DNA of 41,599 nt. Origin: Paenibacillus ginsengihumi DSM 21568. GTDB taxonomy: Bacteria > Bacillota > Bacilli > Paenibacillales > NBRC-103111. The DNA lies in the NCBI RefSeq assembly GCF_000380965.1, contig NZ_KB905592.1:1-41599 (forward strand), read 5' to 3'. Below, piece after piece: positions 23,261 through 31,938 of the stretch; the first letter of the stretch is position 1, and the number at the start of each line of letters is the position of its first letter. A program made the position numbers and the translations under genes. Under the pieces are notes generated by a model. The model saw only the letters and a list, made by a program, of their open reading frames with translations, did not search any database and was not told the origin of the DNA.

Positions 23261-24492
23261 AATACAGAGATCTCAATGCTTCAACCCGAACGATCATGAC
23301 CCCCGGCCCCGTGGAAGCGGAGCCTCGCGTGCTCCGCGCGATGGCGACGCCCATTCTCGGACAGTTCGATCCCGAGTTCACGCATATGATGAATGAAACG
23401 ATGGAGATGATTCGCGAACTGTTTCAGACCAAGAACCACTGGGCTTTTCCGGTTGACGGAACCTCGCGCGCCGGGATCGAAGCGGTATTGGCCAGCATGA
23501 TCGAGCCGGGCGATCGGGTGCTCATCCCGATTTATGGCCGGTTCGGCCATCTTCTTACGGAGATTGCGGAACGGTACGGCGCGGAGATTTATAACATCGA
23601 AACAGAGTGGGGCACGGTGTTCGATCCGGAAGAGGTCATCCGCGAAATCGATCGCGTTCAGCCTAAAATCGTTGCGATGGTTCACGGGGAAACCTCCACG
23701 GGACGCATGCAGCCCTTACAGGAAATTGGCGGGGCTTGCCGGGAACGGGATGTCTTCTTCGTGGTCGATGCGGTTGCCTCCATCGGCGGGGTAGATGTCA
23801 AAGTCGATGAATGGCACATTGACGCCGCCATCGGCGGGACCCAAAAATGTTTGTCCGTGCCATCCGGCATGGCGCCGATCACCTTCAATTCCCGCGTAGA
23901 GGCGCTGCTCTTGGAACGGAAAAAGATCGAACAGGGGCTTGCCGAACCAGGGTCAAACAAGAAAGCGCAGCCGCGGGTGATTCGAACCAACTATTTTGAT
24001 TTAAGCCAATTGATGGATTATTGGAGCCCTGCCCGTCTCAATCACCATACGGAAGCCACCTCGATGCTCTACGCACTGCGGGAAGGGCTGCGCATCGTCC
24101 TGGAAGAAGGATTAGAGCATCGGTTCGCTCGGCACAGCCTGCACGAACAAGCGCTGGTTCAAGGGATTGAGGCGATGGGCTTGGAATTATACGGCGATCC
24201 GTCCTGCAAACTCCCTGTCGTTACTTGCATCACGATACCGGAGGGCATTGACGGAGAGTCGGTTCGCGCCATGCTGCTGAACGATTTTGATATTGAAATC
24301 GCCAGCTCCTTCGGGCCGTTAAAGGGGAAGATTTGGCGGATCGGCACCATGGGCTACAGCTGCAGGAAGAAGAACGTGCTTCATGTCCTGGGGGCGCTCG
24401 AAGCCGTACTTCTGCGCCATAAGGCCAAGATTGCGGCCGGCCGAGCAGTTCAGGCGGCGTTGGATGTTTACGAAGCGAACGAACATCGCTAA
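23257..24492 (+). CDS. pucG: (S)-ureidoglycine-glyoxylate aminotransferase
   Basis: A 411-residue class V PLP aminotransferase. MTPGPVEAEPRVLRAM is the substrate-entry segment and PVDGTSRAGIEAVLAS the cofactor phosphate region. VVDAVASIGGVDVKVDEW includes the PLP-nitrogen Asp, and GGTQKCLSVPSGMA holds the Schiff-base Lys197. Generic annotation is alanine-glyoxylate aminotransferase, but coupling to an allantoate amidohydrolase fits PucG, which transfers the amino group of ureidoglycine to glyoxylate and gives glycine and oxalurate. The gene overlaps pucF by four bases and ends at a strong terminator (24533-24561), so pucFG is its own operon. Confidence 0.92.
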   Translation: MKYRDLNASTRTIMTPGPVEAEPRVLRAMATPILGQFDPEFTHMMNETMEMIRELFQTKNHWAFPVDGTSRAGIEAVLASMIEPGDRVLIPIYGRFGHLLTEIAERYGAEIYNIETEWGTVFDPEEVIREIDRVQPKIVAMVHGETSTGRMQPLQEIGGACRERDVFFVVDAVASIGGVDVKVDEWHIDAAIGGTQKCLSVPSGMAPITFNSRVEALLLERKKIEQGLAEPGSNKKAQPRVIRTNYFDLSQLMDYWSPARLNHHTEATSMLYALREGLRIVLEEGLEHRFARHSLHEQALVQGIEAMGLELYGDPSCKLPVVTCITIPEGIDGESVRAMLLNDFDIEIASSFGPLKGKIWRIGTMGYSCRKKNVLHVLGALEAVLLRHKAKIAAGRAVQAALDVYEANEHR

Positions 24493-24532
24493 ATACCGTT
24501 GGCGTTCAAATAACATAACATAATATGTCACG

Positions 24533-24561
24533 AAAGACAGGGTGAATCCCTGTCTTTTTTT
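24533..24561 (+). terminator. Terminator of pucFG
   Basis: AAAGACAGGG (24533-24542) and CCCTGTCTTT (24548-24557) form a 10-bp stem with a TGAAT loop, followed by seven T. Confidence 0.93.
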
Positions 24562-24790
24562 GTTTTCGTTTGTATTTTATGCACGGTGACCAGTTCGGAT
24601 GTTATGTTTTGTATAGGGTAAATAATGAAAAACCAATGGATTTCAATTATATTAGGAATATAACAAGTAAATGTTCATAACGTTATACGGGAGAATAAGT
24701 AACACATGGGATGGTAAAGGAAGGAGTCGTATTCAGCGGCCGAGGCATGACCCGAAGTGCGGAATTTAACCGAAGGGGAGTTTTGTGTAT
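24562..24790 (+). promoter_or_regulatory. Long upstream region of pucI
   Basis: About 230 bp without a gene. ATGCACGGT (24579-24587) repeats the first bases of the pucF and amidase modules, and AAAACCAATGGAT (24630-24642) on the reverse strand resembles a PucR box imperfectly. GGGGAG (24775-24780) is the ribosome site. No convincing -35/-10 pair or riboswitch was found. Confidence 0.4.
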
Positions 24791-26218
24791 ATGAATACCC
24801 AAATAGAAGCTTATCCTACGCCGGATGCGCATATCCACCACACAGCGAATATGGATGAATCGCTCCAGCCGAAAACAGAGGCGAACAGAAAGGTCAGTCC
24901 GATAGACTATATTTTCATGTGGATCGGAGACGGCGTCAACCTTGGCAATATGACGCTGGGTGCCAGCTTGGTGGTGGCGGGAGTTGCAACGTTGAATTTG
25001 CTCCAGACCTTTGCCGCAGCGATCATAGCCATCGGTATCATTTCGGTTATTTTTGCTTTAAATGACAGGCTCGGCTACCGAACAGGGATTCCCTATGTCG
25101 TACAGCTCAGAATGTCCTTTGGCTTGAAAGGTTCCGTGATATCGTCGCTTTGCCGCGGGATTCCCGCCATCGTCTGGTACGGATTCCAAAGCTGGATTGG
25201 CGGCACGGCCTTAAATGAAATTGCGAAGATCGTTTCGGGCGGTTCCTTCGATAACGTGGCTGTTTGCTTTATCGTGCTGCAAGTGATACAAATTGGCCTT
25301 TCGCTGTACGGCTTCCACGCCGTTAAGTGGGTTGAAACCGTGACATCCGTTGTGATTACCTTGGCGCTGCTCTATGTGTTTGGCGTGCTGCTCGCATCCC
25401 ACAGCGATTTGATTGCGGAGAAATGGGTCCGTGCAGAAGGCTCTTGGGGCTTGCCGTTCTTTGCCTTCATCATGATGTTTATGGGGAATTATGCGGCCAT
25501 CTTTTTAAGCGCGGCAGATTATTCGAGAGAGCTGAAAACCGGCATCAGCGACAAAAAACGCGGTCTCTTGTACTTCTTTCCGATTTTTGTGGCATACGGC
25601 TTGACGCTTACCATCGGCGCCATGCTTGCCTCCGCGACAGGGATCTCCAATCCGGTCAAGGCGTTCGCGGAAGTGGTGGATAACTCTTATATTACCATCT
25701 TCGTTTCCGCATTTATTGTGCTCGGGGCGGTTGCGGTCAACATGGTCGCCAATATTATCCCGCCAGCCTATGTGATTACCCTGCTTACCAAGATAAAGTT
25801 CAAACCGGCTGTTACGATTACCGGTCTGCTGGCGTCATGTTCGTTCCCTTGGGTGCTTGTGCAGGATTCTTCGGCTGAGGGGCTCGGGATGTTCATTCTG
25901 ATCTATTCCGCTTTTTTGGGGCCGATCGTATCCATCTTGCTGGTTGACTATTATGTGTTAAGAAAACAGCAGGTGCATGTCCCGGATTTGTACAATGAGA
26001 GCGGCCCGTTCGCCGGATCGAATCCGGCTGCGATGCTTGCCATGCTGCTCGGTGCCGGCGCGGCCTTTATCCAAGTGGAGCTGGCCTGGATTATCGGCCT
26101 TGTCGTATCGGGCATTGCCTATATTTTGCTGACAAAGTATGCGTTCAAACATTCGAAATTCAAGAAGGGCACCATCTTTGATGAACCATCATTCAAATCA
26201 GGAGGGAACCGGTTATGA
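24791..26218 (+). CDS. pucI: NCS1-family allantoin permease
   Basis: A 475-residue NCS1 (nucleobase:cation symporter 1) permease with about 12 membrane segments. The N-terminal signature is PIDYIFMWIGDGVNLGNMTL, followed by GYRTGIPYVVQLRMSFGLKG and the substrate-site region RGIPAIVWYGFQSWIGG. MFMGNYAAIFLSAADYSREL, NMVANIIPPAYVITLL and LGPIVSILLVDYYVLRK are further typical motifs. B. subtilis PucI imports allantoin; position directly before allantoinase supports the same here over a cytosine or hydantoin role. ATG 24791 is preferred over GTG 24785 on ribosome-site spacing. It overlaps pucH (ATGA at 26215-26218). Confidence 0.9.
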   Translation: MNTQIEAYPTPDAHIHHTANMDESLQPKTEANRKVSPIDYIFMWIGDGVNLGNMTLGASLVVAGVATLNLLQTFAAAIIAIGIISVIFALNDRLGYRTGIPYVVQLRMSFGLKGSVISSLCRGIPAIVWYGFQSWIGGTALNEIAKIVSGGSFDNVAVCFIVLQVIQIGLSLYGFHAVKWVETVTSVVITLALLYVFGVLLASHSDLIAEKWVRAEGSWGLPFFAFIMMFMGNYAAIFLSAADYSRELKTGISDKKRGLLYFFPIFVAYGLTLTIGAMLASATGISNPVKAFAEVVDNSYITIFVSAFIVLGAVAVNMVANIIPPAYVITLLTKIKFKPAVTITGLLASCSFPWVLVQDSSAEGLGMFILIYSAFLGPIVSILLVDYYVLRKQQVHVPDLYNESGPFAGSNPAAMLAMLLGAGAAFIQVELAWIIGLVVSGIAYILLTKYAFKHSKFKKGTIFDEPSFKSGGNRL

Positions 26219-27615
26219 AATACGATGTATTGATTAAAAACGGTCATGTCGTATTCAGAGATGCTGTGAAAAAGGCGGATCTGGCGATTCGAGACGGCAA
26301 GATTGCCGCCATTGCTGAACAAATCAACGACGCGGCAGACCAAGTCGTGGAGGCGGCCGGCCAATACGTCCTGCCCGGGATGATCGATGCGCATGTCCAT
26401 ATTTGCGAACCGGGGCGCACGGAGTGGGAAGGCTTTGAAACCGGCACAAAGGCATTGGCGGCCGGAGGAACGACAACCTATGTCGATATGCCGCTGAATG
26501 CATTGCCTGCGACAACGACGAAAGAAGCGTTGGCATTGAAGCTGGCCGCTGCCGCCGGGAACAACTACGTCGATTATGCCTTGTACGGCGGACTCGTTCC
26601 GGGGAATCTCGAAAACCTGCAGGAGCTTTCTGACGCGGGAGTGGTCGGTTTTAAATGCTTCATGGCTACGTGCGGTACCGATTTGCCGGGCGATTTTAAA
26701 AATGTTGATGACTTTACGCTTTATGCGGGAATGAAAAAAATAGCCGAGCTCGGGCATATTTTATTAATCCACGCTGAAAATGCCGAGATTACGGACCGTT
26801 TGGCCGAAGAAAGCATCAAGCAAGGCAAGACGACGGCTTCCGATTATGTCGCAACCCGTCCGGTATTTACGGAGGTCGATGCCATCAAGAGAGCTATATT
26901 TATGGCGAAAGAAACCGGGTGTAAGCTGCACTTTGTCCATATTAGCAGTGCTGCGGGCGTGGAAGAGATCATCAAAGCGCGGAATGAAGGATTGGATGTG
27001 ACCCTGGAGTCCTGCCCGCATTATTTTACGATTACGACCGAACAATTCGAAGAAATCGGGCCGCTTGCCAAATGTTCGCCTCCTTTGCGGGACGAAGCGG
27101 AGCAGGAAAAGTTATGGGAAGCCTTGAAGCAAGGCAAAATCGATATGCTGACATCCGACCATTCCCCTTGTCCGCCGAACATGAAGCATAGCGATACCAA
27201 TAATATATTTGAAGTATGGGGCGGCATTACCGGCTGCCAGAACAACGTTGACTTGATGTTCGACGAGGCTGTGCTTAAGCGCCAAGTGCCGGTAACCCAA
27301 TTTGCCCAAATGATTGCGACCAAACCGGCGGAAAGGTTTCATTTAGGGACGAAAGGCGAGATCGCCATCTCTAAAGACGCGGATATTATATTGATCGATC
27401 CTGATCAATCGTATGTCGTGAAAGCCGAAAACTTTTATTACCGGCATAAGCATAGCCCGTATACCAACAGAACTATCCATTGCCGGGTTACCAAAACCTT
27501 CCTTAGAGGGCAATTGGTGTTTGATTTGAATGAAGGCATTGTAGGCGAACCCGTTGGGCAGTTCATCCTACCATCCCTGGACGGGTCTCGTTACGCGGAA
27601 CCGAGTCACAAGTGA
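26215..27615 (+). CDS. pucH: Allantoinase
   Basis: A 466-residue cyclic amidohydrolase with the binuclear metal set of allantoinases: His60 and His62 in IDAHVHICEPGRTEWEGFE, carboxylated Lys147 in VGFKCFMATCG, His186 in LLIHAENAE, His242 in FVHISSAAG, and Asp315 in MLTSDHSPCPP. It hydrolyses allantoin to allantoate in the cytoplasm, after uptake by the coupled upstream permease and before PucF. EPGRTEWEGF and the ATCGTD segment separate it from dihydropyrimidinases. A very strong terminator follows at 27654-27695. Confidence 0.94.
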   Translation: MKYDVLIKNGHVVFRDAVKKADLAIRDGKIAAIAEQINDAADQVVEAAGQYVLPGMIDAHVHICEPGRTEWEGFETGTKALAAGGTTTYVDMPLNALPATTTKEALALKLAAAAGNNYVDYALYGGLVPGNLENLQELSDAGVVGFKCFMATCGTDLPGDFKNVDDFTLYAGMKKIAELGHILLIHAENAEITDRLAEESIKQGKTTASDYVATRPVFTEVDAIKRAIFMAKETGCKLHFVHISSAAGVEEIIKARNEGLDVTLESCPHYFTITTEQFEEIGPLAKCSPPLRDEAEQEKLWEALKQGKIDMLTSDHSPCPPNMKHSDTNNIFEVWGGITGCQNNVDLMFDEAVLKRQVPVTQFAQMIATKPAERFHLGTKGEIAISKDADIILIDPDQSYVVKAENFYYRHKHSPYTNRTIHCRVTKTFLRGQLVFDLNEGIVGEPVGQFILPSLDGSRYAEPSHK

Positions 27616-27653
27616 TGGTACAGCGAAGCTTATGGATAAATGATGATTCAGCT

Positions 27654-27695
27654 AAAAAAACTTTACTGACGGAAGACGTCAGTAAAGTTTTTTTT
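27654..27695. terminator. Strong bidirectional terminator between pucH and uppP
   Basis: A7, then CTTTACTGACG / CGTCAGTAAAG (11-bp perfect stem, 5-nt loop), then T8. The A/T flanks serve both convergent genes. Confidence 0.96.
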
Positions 27696-27726
27696 ACGAC
27701 AGTGGGGGGCTTGAACATACTGCCAA

Positions 27727-28539
27727 TCATAAAAAGAGCAGAACGACGCAGCCGACAATCCAACAGTAGATGGCGAACCATTTTAAGTTTCCTTTGGCCA
27801 TGATTCCTATAAACCATTTTAATGAAAAATAGGTCGCGACCAATGCGCATATAAAAGCCACGAGATACGGAATCAGCAATTCATTCATGTTCGGATCCTT
27901 GATCATGGTTCTTCCTTCAAGAATCATGCCGCCCAGACTAACCGGGATATAAAGAAAAAAAGAAAAGCGAAGGGCAGTATCCTGCCTCATTCCAAGCGCC
28001 ATTGCGGCAACAACCGTTGCGCCGGAACGGCTGATTCCCGGCAGCAGAGCAACGGCCTGGCTCAAACCGACGATCACGGCATCACGCAACGTTAAATCCT
28101 TGTCTTGCTTCCTGCCGCGAAGATTACGGATCAGCCACAGGGCGCATCCCGTAATGAGCAATGTAATCCCTGTGATTTTTACTCCTTTCAAGTAATCACT
28201 TATAAGGTCATTGAATAGAAGTCCCAACACGACCACCGGGATAGTGCCGATAATGATATACAATATAAACATAAAATCCGGTTTCATGGCCTTGTTTCCC
28301 GTGCGAATATAGCCCAGGCCATGGTCTGCAATCCGAACAAGATCCTTCCGGTAAATGAGCACAACAGCCAGCAGTGATGCGAAATTCACGAACACTTCGA
28401 AACTAAGCCCTTCGATATGTAATCCGATTAAATGTTCCGCGATGACCAGGTGGCCGCTTGACGATACGGGAATCGGTTCGGTTAATCCTTGAAATAACCC
28501 TAAGAGGGCATATTGAAGAAGGTTTATTATGGTATCCAT
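27727..28539 (-). CDS. uppP: Undecaprenyl-diphosphatase UppP/BacA
   Basis: A 270-residue integral membrane phosphatase. The two BacA signatures are present: [20 protein letters not shown] near the N-terminus with the catalytic Glu and Ser, and [20 protein letters not shown] with the catalytic Arg. About eight membrane segments are predicted. It dephosphorylates undecaprenyl pyrophosphate outside the membrane, recycling the lipid carrier for peptidoglycan and teichoic acid synthesis, and overexpression gives bacitracin resistance in other species. It lies 81 bp downstream of the XRE-DUF1232 gene on the same strand and may be read from that promoter. AGGAG precedes the ATG. Confidence 0.96.
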   Translation of the reverse strand: MDTIINLLQYALLGLFQGLTEPIPVSSSGHLVIAEHLIGLHIEGLSFEVFVNFASLLAVVLIYRKDLVRIADHGLGYIRTGNKAMKPDFMFILYIIIGTIPVVVLGLLFNDLISDYLKGVKITGITLLITGCALWLIRNLRGRKQDKDLTLRDAVIVGLSQAVALLPGISRSGATVVAAMALGMRQDTALRFSFFLYIPVSLGGMILEGRTMIKDPNMNELLIPYLVAFICALVATYFSLKWFIGIMAKGNLKWFAIYCWIVGCVVLLFL

Positions 28540-28620
28540 ATTAAGAATTACTCCTATCGATCGTCATATGAAGGGCCGGTCCAAGGAGCGGCAGCCCTCG
28601 ATTCCGTATAGATAAAGATA

Positions 28621-29271
28621 TCAAGACCCCTTTTCTCCCAATGCTTTTAATCGCGAGTTCATAACAAGATTTACGGCGACAGCATCATCGATATAACCAA
28701 TCGGAAAGAGGTAATCGGGAATACAATCGATAGGTAAGATAAAGTAAACCAGCGCACTTCCGATGAAGGCCAGTTCGGCTGCAGTGCCTCGCTTGGAACG
28801 GAAGCGTTCGTACATATCTTTTAGCTGTTGGATGAACGGACCCGAGCTTCGTATTTCGTGGATTTTCTCGGCAAATTGTTGGAGGACCGTATGTCTTCCT
28901 TCATTGGTTTGAGCGTATTGCTCGTAATGGGCCAGCTGCTCTTCTAAGTTTTCAATACTAAAATGGGGGTTGTGCAAGTCGGAGGATGCAAGGATCTCTT
29001 CAATGTTGGCAACCGATACTTGGAGATCCGATGGCCCCGGACGATCAAGGTAACCAGCCGCTGTCAGCAGCTCAGAGACGGGAATCCCCAAACCGTCGGC
29101 AAATCGTTGTAAATGAGCCGGAGTGGCTCTTCGTTTCCCGCTCATGATTCGGGAAATGGTGGCCGCATCAATATCCGTCAGCTTGCCTAATTTCCGTATG
29201 GATAACGATCGTTCCTTCAATCGTTCTTCCAGTAGTAAACCCAGTCTATTGCTTGCGGGTTGTATGGACAT
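28621..29271 (-). CDS. XRE-type HTH protein with DUF1232 domain
   Basis: A 216-residue two-domain protein. Residues ~10-70 are a Cro/C1-type helix-turn-helix (RLGLLLEERLKERSLSIRKL, then DIDAATISRIMSGKRRATPA). The C-terminal part is DUF1232/YkvA-like with AELAFIGSALVYFILPIDCI, PDYLFPIGYIDDAVAV, a short hydrophobic helix pair. The family combination is known in Bacillales, but its role is unclear. It faces the LCP gene across an exactly symmetrical divergent promoter (29440-29484) and has a 160-nt leader containing copy 2 of the hairpin repeat. As a DNA-binding protein at a palindromic promoter it is a natural candidate for autoregulation. Confidence 0.88.
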   Translation of the reverse strand: MSIQPASNRLGLLLEERLKERSLSIRKLGKLTDIDAATISRIMSGKRRATPAHLQRFADGLGIPVSELLTAAGYLDRPGPSDLQVSVANIEEILASSDLHNPHFSIENLEEQLAHYEQYAQTNEGRHTVLQQFAEKIHEIRSSGPFIQQLKDMYERFRSKRGTAAELAFIGSALVYFILPIDCIPDYLFPIGYIDDAVAVNLVMNSRLKALGEKGS

Positions 29272-29311
29272 ATTCCAATGGTCCTTTCCTTATCATTCTT
29301 TAATCCGATCC

Positions 29312-29393
29312 TGAAGTTCGACGAAGTCCGTCGGCGAATTTTCAGTACCGAAGGTGACGGCCGATGACGAAGGATTCGTTCGTCAAGACGTCT
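29312..29393 (-). repeat. Hairpin-rich leader repeat, copy 2
   Basis: Shares GACGAAGTCCGTCGGCGAA and most flanking bases with 19958-20043. In the transcript it gives TGACGAA / TTCGTCA (7-bp hairpin) and TGAA...TTCA with an inner CGACG-GACTT-CGTCG. It ends 40 nt before the ATG of the XRE-DUF1232 gene; copy 1 ends 42 nt before its gene. Confidence 0.7.
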
Positions 29394-29439
29394 GACTTGG
29401 AATAATATAAGGACTGCAGCCAGGCTGTAATTCATAACG

Positions 29440-29484
29440 ACTATACACCTAGTGTTGACAATTTGTCAACGGCAGATGTATAGT
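29440..29484. promoter_or_regulatory. Symmetrical divergent promoter
   Basis: Plus strand: TTGACA (29455-29460), 18 nt, TATAGT (29479-29484), for the LCP gene. Minus strand: TTGACA (29469-29464), 18 nt, TATAGT (29445-29440), for the XRE-DUF1232 gene. Both share an axis at 29462. GTTGACA-ATT-TGTCAAC and the outer TAACGACTATACA / TGTATAGTCGTTA arms are perfect inverted repeats. Confidence 0.88.
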
Positions 29485-29557
29485 CGTTACTATATTGCTA
29501 GCCATAGAAATGCTATGTCTGTGATCGAATCCGTCGGCAGAATCAGGAGGGACCGGC

Positions 29558-30676
29558 TTGAAAACCAATCGCTTGAAAACAAGGTCCGCGGTGTTGCTAC
29601 AATGGTATGCCGGACGATCGCGTATGCAAAAGATCTGCATGCTCATTATTTTGATCGTTTTCCTATTCGGTGTGTTGGGGTGCGTCGCTTTATACCATAA
29701 TTTTCATAAATCCACGATCAATTTGGCCAATGCCATTCTTGATGAGGGCGATCTGGAAAACATCAATAACTGGGATATGAAAAATGAACAAAAGCTTGTT
29801 GAATGGGACGCAGAACCGGAGGATTTCTATACGCTGGTCATTGGCCTCGATAACAGCGACAGTCACGATGGCATGAATACCGATACGATTTTGGTCGCCC
29901 ATGTCATTCCCCAGAACAATATCGTTAAGCTGTTGTCGATCCCGCGGGATTTGCGTGTGAAGAATTTGCGGGGTTCAGAGGCTAAGATTAACTCGATTTT
30001 CGCTAACGGGTACAATTACGCGGTTCGTCAAGCAAGGGAGAATCCGAACTTGCTTTCCGGCAAGTACGCACAGCTTGGTCATAACAAAGTTCCCGAAGAA
30101 TACATAAGCTCAGGCATGGTCATGGCAAGGGAGACGATTGAGCGTTATATGGATATTGATATTGAGTACACCTTCCTTGTCAATTATCAGTCCTTGATTT
30201 CGCTGGTCGACTTGGTAGGAGGCATCGAAATCAACGTGGAGCGGAGCATGGAGTATGATGCGCCTTCGGAAAACATGTTCATCCGCTTGGAGCCGGGGGT
30301 GCAGGTGCTCGACGGGGAAAAAGCGCTGCATTACGCGCGGTTTCGCAAAGATAACCGCGGGGCGGCGTTTCATTCCGACGATTTCGAACGCGGCTTGCGC
30401 CAGCAACAGATCATTGTCGCACTCATCGATAAGCTGAATTCCTGGAACAATCTGCCGAAGGTGTTCGAGATTATAGATACCGTATCGTCCAACCTGAAAA
30501 CCAACATGACGCCGAACACGATGATGGCCATGGTCAAGGAATATTACGGAAAAATCGCCACAGACCATATCTATAGCTTGCCGTTCCCGGGCTATTGGAA
30601 TCATCCGTATGTCGACGTTGAACAAGAGGAACTGGAAGCATTGCTTGAACAATTTATATCGATCGATCCGCTTTGA
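29558..30676 (+). CDS. LytR-CpsA-Psr (LCP) family wall-polymer ligase
   Basis: A 372-residue LCP protein with a short cytoplasmic N-terminus, one membrane helix (KICMLIILIVFLFGVLGCVA) and an extracellular LCP domain. Conserved parts are FYTLVIGLDNSDSHDGMNTD, TDTILVAHVIPQNNIVKLLS, IPRDLRVKNLRG with the key Arg pair, LVDLVGGIEINVERSM, and GEKALHYARFRKDN with the Arg that contacts polyprenyl phosphate. LCP enzymes transfer teichoic acids or other glycopolymers onto peptidoglycan. The TTG at 29558 is supported by AGGAGG 7 nt upstream. Its end overlaps the region of the FtsW/RodA-like start, so both envelope genes form an operon. Confidence 0.92.
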   Translation: MKTNRLKTRSAVLLQWYAGRSRMQKICMLIILIVFLFGVLGCVALYHNFHKSTINLANAILDEGDLENINNWDMKNEQKLVEWDAEPEDFYTLVIGLDNSDSHDGMNTDTILVAHVIPQNNIVKLLSIPRDLRVKNLRGSEAKINSIFANGYNYAVRQARENPNLLSGKYAQLGHNKVPEEYISSGMVMARETIERYMDIDIEYTFLVNYQSLISLVDLVGGIEINVERSMEYDAPSENMFIRLEPGVQVLDGEKALHYARFRKDNRGAAFHSDDFERGLRQQQIIVALIDKLNSWNNLPKVFEIIDTVSSNLKTNMTPNTMMAMVKEYYGKIATDHIYSLPFPGYWNHPYVDVEQEELEALLEQFISIDPL

Positions 30677-30702
30677 TTTGTTTCAACAGACGGGAAGGGT
30701 GG

Positions 30703-31857
30703 ATGACAGAAAGAAGAGGTTCGAATGGAAGCATGAAAAGATTGGCGAGCCGATTAGATGGTACAATATTGCTCATATTGATTTGTTTTATGATAATCAG
30801 CACTCTCGCAATCCACAGCGCAACGACGGGCACCAAGTATGAGGGACTTCACGTCAACCATTTCGTCATGTACATAGTGTTATTTATTCCGATGCTGGCC
30901 ATTTCCTTTCTTGATTATCGGGGAATCGTTCGCCACTGCTCTATAATCTTGTACGCATTGGGAATCGGTTTACTTGTGCTCGTCCATTTCAAAGGAATGA
31001 ATCTGAATGGTTCTACGCGTTGGATCAGCATGGGACCTATCCAATTCCAACCGTCTGAACTTGTGAAAATATTTGTTATCCTATTGGTTGCCAAAATGTT
31101 GAAGCGTCGCAACGGCGAACCTCTTCGAATCCTTCAAGATATGGTCCCCATTATGATCGTCACGTTGATTCCGGTTTTGTTGATTTTGAAGCAGCCGGAT
31201 CTCGGCACTTCGATTGTGTATTTCGGTATTCTGGCGGGGTTGCTCTGGATGGGGAACATGCGCTGGATTCATGTTATCATCGGCAGCGCAACGATGGCTG
31301 TTCTCGCTGCATCCCTTGCCTGCTTGTATATGTTCAATCACGAATGGCTCTCCAAGATGATTAAGCTTCATCAGATGGCCAGAATACAAGCGTTTGTCGA
31401 TCCCGCCTCCGACCCGAATCATAGCTGGCATGTGCTGAATTCCATCAGAGCAGTAGGTACGGGAGATGTCTTCGGGAAAGGCTACCGGCAAGGGGATATG
31501 GTGCAGAACGGATTTATCCCGTATGACTACGCGGATTCGATCTTTGTGGTGATCGGCGAGGAGTTCGGTTTTTTGGGGAGTGCGCTGCTGCTGCTTCTCT
31601 ATTTTCTACTCATCTATAGAATGGTTCGAATCGCTTCCGAAAGCAGCGATGTCTCCGGAACGTATATCGTCGTAGGGATTATGTCCATGTTCGTTCTTCA
31701 AATTTTCGAGAATATCGCCATGCACTTGGGGCTGATGCCTCTCACCGGCATTGCGCTGCCGTTTATCAGCTACGGAGGAAGCTCGCTGCTTACCAATATG
31801 GCGGCTATCGGTCTTGTATTAAGCGTAAGAATCCATTCCTTCCAACCATACTCGTAA
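30703..31857 (+). CDS. FtsW/RodA/SpoVE-family peptidoglycan polymerase
   Basis: A 384-residue SEDS-family membrane protein with about ten membrane segments. Motifs are NGSTRWISMGPIQFQPSELV, LILKQPDLGTSIVYFGILAG, NHSWHVLNSIRAVGTGDVFG, then KGYRQGDMVQNGFIPYDYAD, FVVIGEEFGFLGSALLL and LPFISYGGSSLLTNMAAIGL. SEDS proteins polymerise glycan strands from lipid II together with a class B PBP; the RodA (elongation) or spore-type role cannot be settled without a linked PBP, which is absent. It is coupled to the LCP gene upstream. ATG 30703 follows GGAAGGGTGG; TTG 30673 and ATG 30733 are in-frame alternatives. Confidence 0.9.
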   Translation: MTERRGSNGSMKRLASRLDGTILLILICFMIISTLAIHSATTGTKYEGLHVNHFVMYIVLFIPMLAISFLDYRGIVRHCSIILYALGIGLLVLVHFKGMNLNGSTRWISMGPIQFQPSELVKIFVILLVAKMLKRRNGEPLRILQDMVPIMIVTLIPVLLILKQPDLGTSIVYFGILAGLLWMGNMRWIHVIIGSATMAVLAASLACLYMFNHEWLSKMIKLHQMARIQAFVDPASDPNHSWHVLNSIRAVGTGDVFGKGYRQGDMVQNGFIPYDYADSIFVVIGEEFGFLGSALLLLLYFLLIYRMVRIASESSDVSGTYIVVGIMSMFVLQIFENIAMHLGLMPLTGIALPFISYGGSSLLTNMAAIGLVLSVRIHSFQPYS

Positions 31858-31910
31858 TTCCGACCGAATATCCAATGGGAAGAGCGTAATCCGCAAGCAG
31901 CAGACGAAAT

Positions 31911-31932
31911 GAAGGCCGGGGAACCGGCCTTC
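31911..31932. terminator. Hairpin between convergent SEDS and kinase genes
   Basis: GAAGGCCGG and CCGGCCTTC form a perfect 9-bp stem with a GGAA loop, 53 nt after the SEDS stop and 7 nt from the kinase stop. Confidence 0.8.
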
Positions 31933-31938
31933 TTGACA

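Noticed and set aside
24630-24642. PucR box upstream of pucI
   Set aside because: It resembles the recalled WWWCNTTGGTTAA only on the reverse strand and with mismatches at the flanks; not enough for a feature.
29558-29560. ATG further inside the LCP gene as start
   Set aside because: The TTG has AGGAGG at ideal distance, whereas the internal ATG (MQKICML) has no ribosome site and would remove the basic residues before the membrane helix.
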